Positions 20,690 to 31,500 of a stretch of 64,000 bases of DNA are shown in pieces. Location of the stretch: NCBI GenBank assembly GCA_027943335.1, contig BSBK01006347.1, forward strand, positions 1,200,001 through 1,264,000. Reading direction: 5' to 3'. This DNA comes from Chamaecyparis obtusa. Its lineage: Eukaryota; Streptophyta; Pinopsida; Cupressales; Cupressaceae. Numbering within the stretch: the first letter of the stretch is position 1; each line of letters opens with the position of its first letter. A program made the position numbers and the translations under genes. The notes beneath the pieces were generated by a model. It was given only the letters and a program-made list of their open reading frames with translations. It ran no database searches and was not told the origin of the DNA.

Positions 20690-23422
20690 TCATCCAAAAA
20701 TAGCATGATCAAGAGGCTCAGCTTTAGCGTCCAGCCTATGACTAAGAGGACCAAATCCCAGATATCCCATATTTTTAACCAGTGTATACCCTTTCCCATA
20801 AGTTTCAGGTGAGGGAGCAAAATGCTCGTTATGTTTGTATTTCTCATCATGATATATCCAGTCCCTTACAGCAACTTCCTCTTTTTCTTCTTGAATGGGG
20901 ACCGAAGACTCAACAAATTTCCCAAATAACATCATTGCTGATGACGAAGGCTTCACATTTGGGGATGGTCTCCCATAAGACCTAGGAGAGATTGGCATTT
21001 TTGTAAAAGAATCAATCTTATAATCTCCCATCCCAAGATCCATGGTCTTGAACTGCTGCTTGCATTTTTCGAGTGAACTACTAGGATTGTCAGCTTCCCT
21101 ATTCAAAGGTACATGTGATCCCGCAGACATGTTATTAACTAATAGAGCACTATCTCCAGGGATGCAAACTTCTACACCGTTATAGGGAAATTTTACACAC
21201 TGGTGATATGTTGATGGTACTGCTTGCATTTCATGTATCCACGGTCTACCTAGCAGAATGTTGTAGGCTAGAGGTCCAACATCAACAATTTGGAATAGTA
21301 TATCTTTTTCTATGGGACCAATGCGAATAGGCAAAATAGCCAATCCCTTAGAACTTCTTTCTACCTCGTCATATGCTTTGATTGTGATTCTTTTCTTTGT
21401 GTCAATGACGTTCTCGGAATACCCTAGAGCTAGCAGCAAACTCAGGGTACAAATATTGAGCCCCGCACCCCCATCTATCAGTACACGCCTAACATGGGTT
21501 TTATGAATCATGACTTCGATGTGTAAGGCCAAATTATGTGGGTGACTAATGGATTTGTCATCTTCTTTTGAGAAGGTGAGGTAATGAGGGCTAGCCAAAT
21601 GGTTGACCATGTTTTGGAATTGGTCAATATCTAAGTTATTAGGGACATTGGCTGCTCGCAAAGCATCCTCGAGGACGCGCTTGTGCTTAGGAGATAATTC
21701 TAAAAGCTCAAAAATGGATATCTGAGCGGGTGTACGTTGTAGCTGGTCAATAAGATTATAATTGGAATCAGGACCAACGACAGATTTGGGAGGAGCACCT
21801 TTGGACATGGGCTGTTTAGACTTGCTAGTGCTAGGACCTTTGATGATAATGGGTGCTTGGGCCTGACCCCTAGTGACAGCATTGAGGGACTGGGGCATTC
21901 CTTGTGAGTGAGGACCTCTTATCACCACAGCGGGTCTTTCATTAGTTATAGGAGTTGAGTCCACATTATGGCCATACGGATCTTTCTTTCTCACCATGTT
22001 GATGTTATCGTCAGCCACTTCAATCATGTTAATCACATTGTCAGCATGTGTGTATGTATAGTTAATAGCCGCCTTGCCATTCTTACTGCTAGAATTCTCT
22101 CCTTTTTCATATTTAGGCAAGGGCTCTTTAAAGGCTTTATGGTCTGCATTAGTGGTTAACCCATCCACTTGTAATTGTCCTTTCTCAATAAGGTCTTGGA
22201 CAAGATGCTTGAGTTTAAAACAATTTTCTATGTCGTGTCCAATCCCATTATGGAAAACGCAAAAAGCCTTAGCATCCCACCAATGAGGTAAAGGATCCGG
22301 TATTCGATGTTTTTTAGGATCCTGTGGGTGCGCCAAATTATGAGCAACTAATGTCTTAAAAACATCTGCATAGGATTCTCCCAATTGAGTAAATTGTCTT
22401 TTCTCCGTTTTAGATCTTTTTTGATACTTAGGTTTGTCTTGTTGCGTTGAAGATGTTTGCAACTTCATAGCTTGGACTGCATGAGAGAGGTTAAGAACTC
22501 CTTCATTTTTGACCTGAGATGAATCAACAACTCTGTCATTGACCACTTGCTTGTTTTTGTTCCAATAGGAGTTCTTTTTGTCCTTGTTCCTATTAGTATT
22601 GTTATTTTGGCTATTGTTGTTATTTGTTGGTTTAGCAAAAATTCCTTGTTCTTTTAGGACATCCTCAATGCGACATGCCACCTCTACCATAGTATCAAAG
22701 GAATTAAATGGGATTTTCTTGACTTCATATTTGAGTTCTGGTATTAGATTGTTCACAATGATATCAATTCTCTCTTCTTCAGGGATTGTCCTTGGGTATT
22801 TCGAACATAATCGCCTCCATCGTTGTAAAAAGGTGACAAAAGATTCCCCTTGATTTTGTTTAAGTTTACACAAATCAAGCATTGTCACCGACCTAGATAA
22901 GTTGTAAGCGAAATGCTGAACAAATCTTTGGACAAGTTCTTTAAATGTCTTTACTGGAGGGGAAAGGTTGGTGAACCACTCCATGGCTTGACCTTTTAAA
23001 CTCCTTGGGAATAATCTCAGCAAGTAGGAGTCTTCATGGTGAAAGGAAAAGCTCATTATGTAGAATTGTCGAACATGGTCGTGAGGGTCACCAGTGCCAT
23101 CATATTTGTCGTATGTTGGGAATTCAACTTTCTTAGGGAATTCTACCATCACCACACTTTTGTCAATGGGGTTAGGACATATGGAGTCCAAATGAAATGT
23201 GCTCTTGGGAGCCTTCATCCTGTCTATATCCTTTTGCATTTGTAAGATCACCTCATCAGTTGAAGGATTCTGTTTCTTGATCTTTTGGTGAACATCAAAA
23301 TTATATGGAACTTTAGCACCTTTGTTGATAAGACTTTCCAAGAATTGGTCTTTGTTTTGTTCCACGTATTGCTCCACATAGGCTTGAAAGGATGGTTCTT
23401 GTTGCATAGTCATGAAGTCCAT
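20690..23422 (-). pseudogene. gag: R2 Gag and aspartic protease with G-patch-like end
   Basis: A 910-residue open stretch. The capsid-type Retrotrans_gag domain is at about residues 95-260 (FPTYDKYDGTGDPHDHVRQF, AMEWFTNLSPP, FVTFLQRWRRL). A knuckle-like CVFHNGIGHDIENC is near residue 400. The protease has its catalytic box in VLIDGGAGLNIC (about 647), where DGG replaces the common DSG as in many Tat elements, and NILLGRPWIHE near 725. Close to the C-terminus, GKGYTLVKNMGYLGFG looks like a G-patch. The first Met here is internal: the same frame continues upstream to 24343. Confidence 0.9.
20735..20805 (-). other. G-patch-like motif after the R2 protease
   Basis: The reading YGKGYTLVKNMGYLGFGPLS has the spacing of a G-patch (G..G...h..MG(Y)..G.G). 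G-patches bind nucleic acids or activate DEAH helicases, and betaretroviruses carry one at the protease C-terminus. Here it follows the protease by about 150 residues, so the parallel is suggestive only. Confidence 0.5.
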
Positions 23423-24343
23423 ATGATCAAATTTAGCATAACTGCCTCCATGTTGTGAGCCATGATGTGCTCATTGGGAGGGTTGCTTTGAATGTCTATG
23501 AGACGACTATCTCCTATGATGGTCATATCTTGAAGTCCTTCTTCCTCTAGGACTTGGGGATCGTGAGGGTGTTTTTGATCTTCTTCGAGGGCTAGGGGAA
23601 GGGGTAGATGGGGGCGATTTGATCCCACTATTGGCTCCCCTCCCGTTAAATCAACTTTGGAGTTGTTGTGCATAGAGTCTATCTTCTTCTTCTTGGGCGA
23701 CTCTTTTCTGTATATCCAACAATGCACATTCCTCTTCCTCTAGTTGTCAAAATTTTTCCTTTTTAGCAGCCTGTTCATCTAAGTAGGCTTGCTTCTCTCT
23801 CTCAATGCTTCTCAATCTTGTATTTGCATATCGAGAGGTGTCTTTAAGTGGGGAGGTTTGTCTTGAATGCCTTATTGCATTAGCTGCGTTGATATGGTGA
23901 TCACTAGATTCGTTGTTCTGGTCTTCGTGTTGTGACCCTGAATCTGAGTGAGCTTGCTTATGTTGTCTTTCGGCTCATTGATGAGCATCAAAATATCTCA
24001 CATTGTTAGGAGGTGACCCGGGTGGGCTAGCATGAGAAGAACCACCATACTCTCTTCTGTGTCATTGAAAGATATCCTCAAGAGTTTGATTCATGGCTTC
24101 TCTTTGTTGTCGGGTGAAAGTGTAACTCATGTCCATACTTGATGAAAGTGGTACAAAAGAGGTGCTCACTTCACTAGGATTAGCTTCCGGATTAAAACAA
24201 ATCTCGGATTCACTCTTAGGAGATTGGTCAAAAAGGGGTCCTTTTCCCTTAGGTTGTCGACGAGTCTTGACGGGTGGTAACTGGCTAAAGGCAACAGGGG
24301 GTCGCTTCCCTTGGTTAACTTGGTACCTTGTCGTAACTGACAT
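23423..24343 (-). pseudogene. R2 Gag N-terminal extension, Arg/Ser-rich, broken
   Basis: About 307 codons in frame with Gag, starting at the ATG at 24343 (MSVTTRYQVNQGKRPP). It has a basic/Pro-rich start, a long charged probable coiled coil (E/K/R-rich, about 23700-23850), then a Pro-Ser-Arg stretch resembling RS domains (about 23530-23620). Six in-frame stops lie at 24062, 23975, 23747, 23651, 23507 (TAG) and 23471, the rest TGA; all fit one C-to-T change from Arg or Gln codons. The extension may bind nucleic acid or direct nuclear localisation, which is inference. Confidence 0.65.
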
Positions 24344-24837
24344 GAAAGAGAGATATTCTCAATGATAAGGTGACCTTTCAAAGTGTCAACATCAAACTAG
24401 GATAATCGAAGTCCTCTATTGTCCAAAGAGAAATGAAAAGAAAAAGAGGGCTTTACCAACACTGTCAAAGAGGTGCTTCAAATCAAAGGGTGACTACCCT
24501 TGCACTTTTGAATCAGGAGGTTGGACTAGGCCAAAAGATAATTGAAATTGAGATGAAAATGAAAGCGATTTGGACAATAAGAGAACTAAAATTTTCCCAG
24601 AATATAGCTAACAATTTTAAAGATGAACCTTGGCACCAAGAATGGCTTTCTAACTTGACAATTATTCCAAAGTGACTTTGTAAATCAAATGATGCTATCC
24701 TGGATGACTAAAAACCAAAAATTTGGAGTCAAGACAGATCTCAAACGTCAGGGTGAGAAGCCTGCTCTAAGACCTAGCCTAATTGATAGCAACTGAAACT
24801 GACCAAAATTTAAGCACGACAAAAATAAACCAGGTGA

Positions 24838-25056
24838 TATACTCCAGGCTACTGGGGTGATAAACCTATACCCGTGCGATACTTCACCCTAAGCCAGGCG
24901 ATACTTCTTAATACTGGCGGGCGATATACTCCAGGCAGGCCGGGCGATAGTCCGTCAGGGGTGAACTATCGCGCGATATTTCTCTTCAAAGGGGGCGATA
25001 TTTCTAGCATGCATGAACTATCGCGCGATACTTCGCCTTACAGGGCGCGATACTGT
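24838..25056. repeat. Palindrome array B
   Basis: About nine matches or half-matches to GTATCGCGCGATAC, for example ACTATCGCGCGATATT at 24966-24981, ACTATCGCGCGATACT at 25018-25033, and shorter GGGCGATA(C/T)T copies at 24930, 24943 and 24995. It lies about 500 bp upstream of the gag start. Confidence 0.8.
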
Positions 25057-26469
25057 TGCGGAATTATTTAACTCTTGACCAGAATTATGTGAAATTTGCA
25101 TTTTTGGGTCTATTTGGTCAAAATTTCCAGTCTGAGGGTTGATGTTTTCGATTTCAGTCTCAATATCAGTAGAATTTCAGCAGGTTTGCAAACAGCAAGG
25201 GATCAAAACATGGTCTCAAACACTTGAAACAAGGGCAAAAGCAACCTCGCCAAGACAAACACTTGTGATATCAAAATTGAAACAACACCCTATGAATGCT
25301 ACCGATTGTTTGTATGTAAGAACGTTTGCACTGGTATCACACAACCGAAAATACTTCAAGCAAATCTATCCTAGAAAGTCAAGGCTCAATACTTACCAAC
25401 TTAGCCCACAACTTGATGCCCCCTCACCTCACACCAAGTGGTTTCCCATAAGAGATGTTGGCTTTGTCATGGAAATGTCAAATGACACAACCAAAGGGAC
25501 ACATATGGTGAGTATCTTAAGGTGATCCGGGTAAACCACTTGGATCAATCCTTGCACTAAGAAGATAAGCGGCTAAAAGAGGGTGGCTTCTATCTAACGG
25601 TTCTTAATAAGGATTTCCGTTCACAACACCCCTCTTGCTCCTCATAAAGGACTAAGACCTTGCGGCCTCAAGAGTACCTTAAGCATTCTTGTTCAATGTT
25701 TTCCCCATGGTCGCAATCCCATGAGCTACTCACATCAAAATAAGACAAGTGTTATGTCTATCAAGGTTTTTGGTGTCCTTGATAGCCTTGAGATTATAGT
25801 GAGTTGGAATCACTTGCCACCAAGGAGAATGATGACAAGGTTGTCCCCACTTGAGTCGTTCCTCTTGATTGCTCAAGAGCAGGCCCGCTAAAGGATTCCT
25901 AAACTAAACAAAATGGATCGAATCTTGAGGTTCAAGGTTTTTGATTCACCACAAAGGTGAAGAGCATACTCCCCTATCTCAAGAATCTCTCCCAAACACA
26001 CCAAGCAAAGAGATCAATTACCCCCTTGCTTCCAAAACCTTAAGATGGGTCAAGATTTTCTGATTCACCTAAAGGTGAAGAGCATACTTCTCCTACCACC
26101 TCAAGATCCCTTTCACAAGGTATTAAGATTCCTAATGCAATTAGTGAATGCCACAAATGAAAGGAAAGTAAATAATAAGCAAGAAATGAATTTTTTTGTT
26201 TTTATGCTTGGGCAGCCCTGTAAAAAAACTGTTAGTAGCCCTCTTTGACATGCGTTTTTAGCAATTTTCAAGCAAAGGAGAGCACGTACAAACACAACTT
26301 GTTAGACCCACAATGTTAGCAAAATCAAAATCCAAATGTAAATGTGCAATAATCTGATGGATTTAAGCTAAAAGATGCAGGTTAGGCCTATCTAAACAAA
26401 GCAAAACAAAACAGCAAGCTAAAATAATCAAATTCGGACAAAAAAACTAAAAATGCAAGTCTCTGCCAG

Positions 26470-26712
26470 ATCAGGCGATACTTCTCAGACTTCAACAGTA
26501 TCGCGCGATACAGTTTCCTATAGTCGGGCGATACTTCTCAGTCGCGCGGTATTTCTCAGTCACGTGATACTTCGCACAATGCCAGGTGATACTTCGCCCG
26601 ATGTCAGGTGACAGAAGTCAATATAGTCGGGCGATACTTTTTCCGCGCAAACTATCGCGCCAAGACAGAAAGTATATCGCGCGATATTTCTGAGAAGTGT
26701 CGCGTGATAATC
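26470..26712. repeat. Palindrome array C
   Basis: About ten matches or half-matches, for example AGTATCGCGCGATACA at 26498-26513, GTATATCGCGCGATATT at 26672-26688, and degenerate CACGTGATACTT, CAGGTGATACTT and CGGGCGATACTT copies. It ends about 95 bp from the primer-binding site, so it sits at the very start of the R2 internal region. Confidence 0.8.
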
Positions 26713-26805
26713 TGAGACAGAAAACCAGAGAACGCAGATTTTTCTGAAAATTAATCTGAAAATGACGAAAAATGCATCAAATGAAAGGACAAAGTTATCT
26801 ACTTT

Positions 26806-26823
26806 GCCCCACGGTGGGCGCCA
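26806..26823 (-). other. R2 primer-binding site
   Basis: The minus strand reads TGGCGCCCACCGTGGGGC, four bases inside the 5' LTR. This primer-site type is familiar from Tat/Ogre elements and is usually assigned to a tRNA-Arg; I recall that rather than being able to check it. The site contains the inverted repeat CCCAC-C-GTGGG and could fold on itself. Confidence 0.75.
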
Positions 26824-26827
26824 GAAA

Positions 26828-27798
26828 TGTACACACTAAAATATGCACTTTTATGAACCATTACATGCAAGGTTGCTCAAGAATGAGGCCTCACAAAGTG
26901 GCTCATAGCTCTCTATGCATGAAGTTGCAAGGGACTATGAGTTTTTCTCTCAGCTAGAGCTACAAGAAGGTGACCTTGCTAGTCAACCATACAATGAGAG
27001 ATTCAAGTGAAGACAAGGGCAAGAGTGCCAATGTCTCCAAGAATCTAAATGGAAATGCAATGCAAATCTTAATGACAAATGCAAGCTTAATCTATCAAAT
27101 GAAGTGCCAACTAATCTATGAAAGGAAATACAATAGATTTCAAGCCCCTAATTAAGCTATGTGAGATCTATTCTATTGCATAAAAGGAAATCTAATCTAT
27201 GATGCCATGATCATGCAACTACGAAAACAAATATGCAACTACAATAAAATGCAACAAGTCTTCAATGCCTTCAAACTCCAAATGCACCTAGAACCTGCAG
27301 CATAACATTAGCATAAAACATGGATATATGCAAATGAAGGAGAGAGCTCTCCTTTTATAAGAAATGAGGTGAAATGGACCATGGAGATTAAGAGGCAAAA
27401 AGTCTTAATCGGCGGTGGAGCTTGAAAGAGGAGCAATCCATGTGCACAAACATCCTCCAATGAGAGTGAAGTGTTGACTTTTGAGCCTCATGTGAGACAA
27501 AAAGTGCTTTTTCCTTTTTTATAAAATAGGAATAATGTTTTATTTGTGCAACTTAGGATAAGAGGAAAAGTGAGGGCTTTTTATTTATTAAAAGGGGAGG
27601 AAATATTCCTTTTAATTAAATAAAGACTTAGGATAAATGGTTTGCCCATAGGATAAAAATCCAATATATGATCGAAATTAGGATTTGATCAAGAGATTGA
27701 TATTGTTGAAAATATTGATTATTGATCAAAATGATTCAGGATTGGTAAATTGAATAAATGGGGCTCAAAGTCTAGGCGACTATTTTTGTGTGCATACA
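26828..27798 (-). repeat. R2 5' LTR (right copy)
   Basis: Begins TGTACACACTAAAATATG and ends GTGTGCATACA, 971 bp, the same length as the left copy with no visible indels. It carries the promoter for the element RNA: a minus-strand TATAAAAG at 27352-27359, which would start transcription leftwards. Confidence 0.96.
27352..27359 (-). promoter_or_regulatory. TATA box of the R2 5' LTR
   Basis: The minus strand reads TATAAAAG, followed by GAGAGCTCTC. It is the best core promoter candidate in the LTR and directs transcription towards gag. An identical site is in the 3' LTR at 11168-11175. Confidence 0.65.
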
Positions 27799-28525
27799 GT
27801 CACTAGTGTTTACCCACCCAAACAGAGCTAATGGCACAATCCACTTGTTGTCAGGATGAATGGTTTGGAAGAAACCCACTGGTGCAACTTTCAACTAACC
27901 CTCACTGCAAGTTTTGGCATCACATGAGATTGGTGTGCCAAATTCAAACAAATTTGAATCTCCCAGAATAGAGAGAGGTTATTGTAGGCCTCAGAAACAT
28001 GGTCTTGTAGCATCTCATAGACCACCAATACCTCTAACAAGGTCCAAGATATGAGCCTCAAAATTTCACTATCTAATCATGCTTAGTGCACCTTGGCGAC
28101 ACTTTCATCTGGCATGGTCCAGAACATTCTAGTGACTCAGTGGTCGAAATGGGGTTGTCACTAGTGTTTAGTCACCCAAACAGAGCTAACAGTGGATTTC
28201 ATTTAGTGTCGGGATGAATGATTTGGAAGAAACCCAGTGGTGCAACTTTCAACTGACCCTCACAGCAAGTTTTTGCATCAAGCGAGACTAGCGCACCAAA
28301 TTCAAATGAATTTGAATCTCTTGGAATGGAGAGAGGTTATTGCAGGCCTCAGAAATGTGGTCATGTAGAATCTCATGGATTGTTAATACCTCTCACGGGG
28401 TCTGAGATACGAGCCTCAAAAGATTTCTGCCCAATCATGCTTAGTGCACCTTGGGGACACTTTGGTCTAGCATGGTCCAAAACGTTCTAGTGACTCAGTG
28501 GTCGAAATGGGGTTGTTGCTAGTTT
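27799..28525. repeat. ~360-bp tandem repeat, block 2
   Basis: Two units. GCTTAGTGCACCTT recurs at about 28081 and 28440, a period of 359 bp. It opens with the GTCAC duplication from R2 and ends in GTTGCTAGTTT where R3 is inserted. Units carry an AAATTCAAA(C/T)(A/G)AATTTGAATCTC landmark. Confidence 0.85.
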
Positions 28526-29210
28526 TGATGCAAAGGGCATTGATGGTATTGAGAAAATTTGCATAGACTTCATTTCTCTTTCTTTATAACATCGAATAGA
28601 GGCACATATCTTTTAACACTCCAGTGATAATAATAAATTTGTATTATCTCCATACATCATGGCACAAAAACTCACCAATAACCAATTTGTATTTACTATT
28701 CCTTCATGCCTTGTGGGTCTTTCATAGACCAATATTGAGTTCATTACCATGAAAGACTTCAACTCAAGCATGCACATATCATAATACACCCACCACCTTG
28801 TCTCCATTTCCAAATGTCAAGTTCAAAATACAATGACTTCTTGGTTGTCATCTCAAAATAGATGCTCAACACATTCAGCTACACCAGAAACCGATAACTA
28901 GTTCAATAATTGAAACCTTCACAATATTTTTTGTAATGGTTCTTGAAAACTATTTTATAATAATGCACTCAAACATCTATAGTTAGTTTTACACCACCTC
29001 TTTGCCAAATATAAAAAGCATTGGAATCTCATTAACTCATCTGAATACATGACAGTAATGCCCAAAATTGGGTTGGTTACAAACCAGATTCATTCCATCA
29101 AAACTAAACTATGAAACAAATAACATCCAACCAAACAAAACTTTTAAGTCAATCTGCATTTGCATGAGTCTGTAAACTTGACTTACATCAGAACATTAGC
29201 ATAAAACCAA
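28526..29210 (-). repeat. R3 left LTR, outer part
   Basis: Matches 47525-48207 closely, from TGATGCAAAGGGCATTGATGG to GCATAAAACCAA. The match stops abruptly at 29210, the border of the nested insertions. Confidence 0.85.
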
Positions 29211-29873
29211 TATAATTTTAGGCCAATAGTAGTGCCTATTCACCTGTTCTAATGTTTTATCCACTCCAAAGTGGCCTCCCAAATTCCCTTGGTGTTTCTC
29301 CTTCACAATGTTTTCCCTCATTGAGCATTGAGGAATACACATAAGGTGACCTTTAAACAATAGGCCTTCCTACAACACAAACTCACTGAAATCAACCTTG
29401 AATCTCTGTCTAAACCTTTCACATGCCTCATAGGCATCCTTGAAGTCTTTGTCCTCCTTATAGAGACCCTGCAAGTCTTCCATTCTCACACTTGGGAACT
29501 AAATTTCCTAAATAGTTAACACTCTTCTACTAAGAGCATTAGCAACCTTATTACTCACCCCTTTCTTATGTTTTATCACAAAGGTGAAGGCTTGTAAAGA
29601 TTCAACCCACTTGAGATGTCTTTGGTTCAACTTATCTTGCCCATTCAAGAAGCCAAGGGCATGATTGTTTGTATAGACCACAAATTATTTTGGTAGGAGA
29701 TAATTTCTCCAATTTTTGAGTGCTTGCACCATTGCATACAACTCCAAATCATAGGTGGAGTAATTTTTCTTGGCTTCATTCAAATTCTCAGAGAAGAATG
29801 TCACAGGATGTCCTTCTTGGCTTAGCACTGCTCCAATGGCTAGCTTTCTAGCATCACATTCAACCACAAACAA
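29211..29873 (-). pseudogene. R4 RNase H and integrase N-terminus, truncated
   Basis: RNase H is at 29500-29873: FVVECDARKLAIGAVLSQEG, ENLNEAKKNYSTYDLELYA, then after a stop TNNHALGFLNGQ and KVANALSRR. The integrase HHCC start follows near 29240 (GNLGGHFGVDKTLEQV, then YYWPK), where the element is cut off. Stops and the truncation make it non-functional. Confidence 0.85.
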
Positions 29874-30700
29874 CTAATTGAAATCAAGGAACCTTGAGGT
29901 AGGTAACTCAGCAATCCTCTTCTTCAACATCTCAAACCCCTTATTAGCTACCACAATCCACTTGAATTGACATTTTATTCTACCTTTAATGGTTTTGAGG
30001 ATAGGTGCACACACATGACTGAAATTCCTCAAAAAATTTATATAATATGATTCCAAACCATGAAAGCTTCTAACATCTCCTATGGACTTAGGTGTAGGCC
30101 AATCCAAGATTGCCTTAACTTTATTAGGATCCATCTTCATGCAGCCATTAGCAACCACAAAACCAAGGTAAACTAGTTCATTTTTCAAGAACTCACACTT
30201 ATCCTAATTGATCATCAACTTCTATTTATGCAACCTCCTTAAGACCTGCTCCAAATGCTCCATGTGCTCCTCCTTAGACCTGCTAAAAATTAGAATGTCA
30301 TCAAGGTAAACTATAACAAACTTACCTATGAAATCTGCCAACACTTCATTCATGATCCTCATGAATGTACTAGGATAATTGGTGAGACCAAAGGGCATCA
30401 CAAGCCACTCATACATCCATTCATTTGTTTTGAAGGCGATCTTCCATTCATCACCAAGCCTAACCCTAATTTGATGGTAGCCTAACTTCAAATCCACCTT
30501 AGAGAAGTAGCATGAACCCCCCAAATTTTCCACCAAGTCTTCAATCCTTGGCATGGGAAATCTTTATCTAATGGTGATCTTGTTGATGGCCCTTGAATCA
30601 GTACACATCCTTCATGTACCTCCTTTTTTGCAAGGATAGTTGGTACAGCACAAGGGCTTAAACTCTTCCTTATCAACTCCTTATCCAACAAATCCTAAAT
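29874..30700 (-). pseudogene. pol: R4 reverse transcriptase, broken
   Basis: RT motifs in order: [51 protein letters not shown] and the catalytic YLDD in [12 protein letters not shown] (about 30310), then FLDFN at the end. A frameshift near 30490-30560 and stops near 30210 and 29874 break it. It is a standard Ty3/Gypsy RT, distinct from those of R1 and R2. Confidence 0.9.
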
Positions 30701-31500
30701 TTGCTTGGCTATCTCTACATTTTGGCTTGGTGTCATTTCATATGCTGCTTTGTTTGGTAAGTTTTCTCCAGGAATGAGGTCTATTTGATGGCTTATCTCT
30801 CTCATGGGTGGAAATGCACTTGGCAACCCATTTTCCACTATCTCATGATACTTCTCCAACAATGTTTGTACCTCTAAGGGTATGCTAACCTTCTCCTTAG
30901 CCTCTTCTTTTGTCTTCACTACCACTACACAAAAAACCTCTTTCTCCTTCTTCATAACCTTAAGGAACTCTTTCCCACTCAAGAGCATAGCACTATCCCC
31001 TACTTTCTTCTCCTCATTAGGTTCTTTCAATTGATCCATTTGAAACTTCTTGCCCAACTTGGTGATTAGGTAACTATTTCTGTCACCATCATGTATGGCC
31101 TTCACATCATATTGTCATGGACATCCTAGAAGAATGTGACATGCATCCATGGGCAATATGTCACATAGGACCTTGTCCTTGTAGTCTTCAATCTCAAACT
31201 CAACCATAGTTTGTTCATCAACTATTTGTTGTCCTTTATTAAGCCAAGATACTTTGTAGGGAGTGGTATGAGGTATCCTCCTAAGCTTTAGTTTATCAAC
31301 GATCTCTTTGGACACTATGTTCTTAGTGGATTCGGAGTCCACTATCACCTTGCATATCTTACCATGTGACCTGCAAGTATTTTTAAATGGGCTCTTTCTT
31401 TGAGGTAGTTCCATGGTGTTAGGAACCTTCAACAATGTCCTTCTTAAAATCATATTCTCTCCATCCAACACTGGCCCTACCTTGGAGATAGGTGAAGTGA
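30701..31500 (-). pseudogene. R4 protease and protease-RT linker
   Basis: Protease at 31115-31471: active site VIVDSESTKNIVS, with DSE replacing DSG, and HILLGCP. After a stop the linker 30695-31105 is charged (Glu/Lys-rich) and runs to the RT. The changed third residue suggests a dead enzyme. The protease resembles that of R6 (KVLCD then an I(L)LG motif), so R4 and R6 are related. Confidence 0.8.

Larger units (their letters stand above)
24344..26805. other. R2 leader between gag start and primer site
   Basis: About 2.46 kb of untranslated leader on the minus strand, carrying palindrome arrays B and C. The middle (25500-26100) has repeated phrases such as AAGGTGAAGAGCATACT (near 25955 and 26073). 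I see no supportable coding region. Ogre elements often have a separate ORF1 here, and I cannot find one. Confidence 0.6.
10644..27798 (-). mobile_element. R2: 17.2-kb Tat/Ogre-type Ty3/Gypsy element with antisense PMD gene
   Basis: A complete element on the minus strand with 971-bp LTRs, a perfect 5-bp target duplication GTCAC (10639-10643 and 27799-27803), and TG...CA LTR ends. In element order: 5' LTR, primer site, ~2.5-kb leader with palindromes, a long Gag with N-terminal extension, protease, G-patch-like motif, in-frame spacer, RT, two RNase H domains, integrase, then a 4.8-kb 3' region holding a PMD gene in antisense, polypurine tract and 3' LTR. The second, archaeal-type RNase H and the great length point to the Tat/Ogre lineage. 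Twelve lesions break gag-pol (11 stops, one frameshift). Confidence 0.93.

Noticed and set aside
20690..24064. Recoding or RNA editing to read through the R2 stops
   Set aside because: Possible in principle, but the stops are scattered, of three kinds, and occur on both strands, so DNA-level deamination is simpler.
25139..25525. 128-codon plus-strand gene in the R2 leader
   Set aside because: No recognisable domain, opposite to the leader's transcription, and no splice or promoter support; probably chance.
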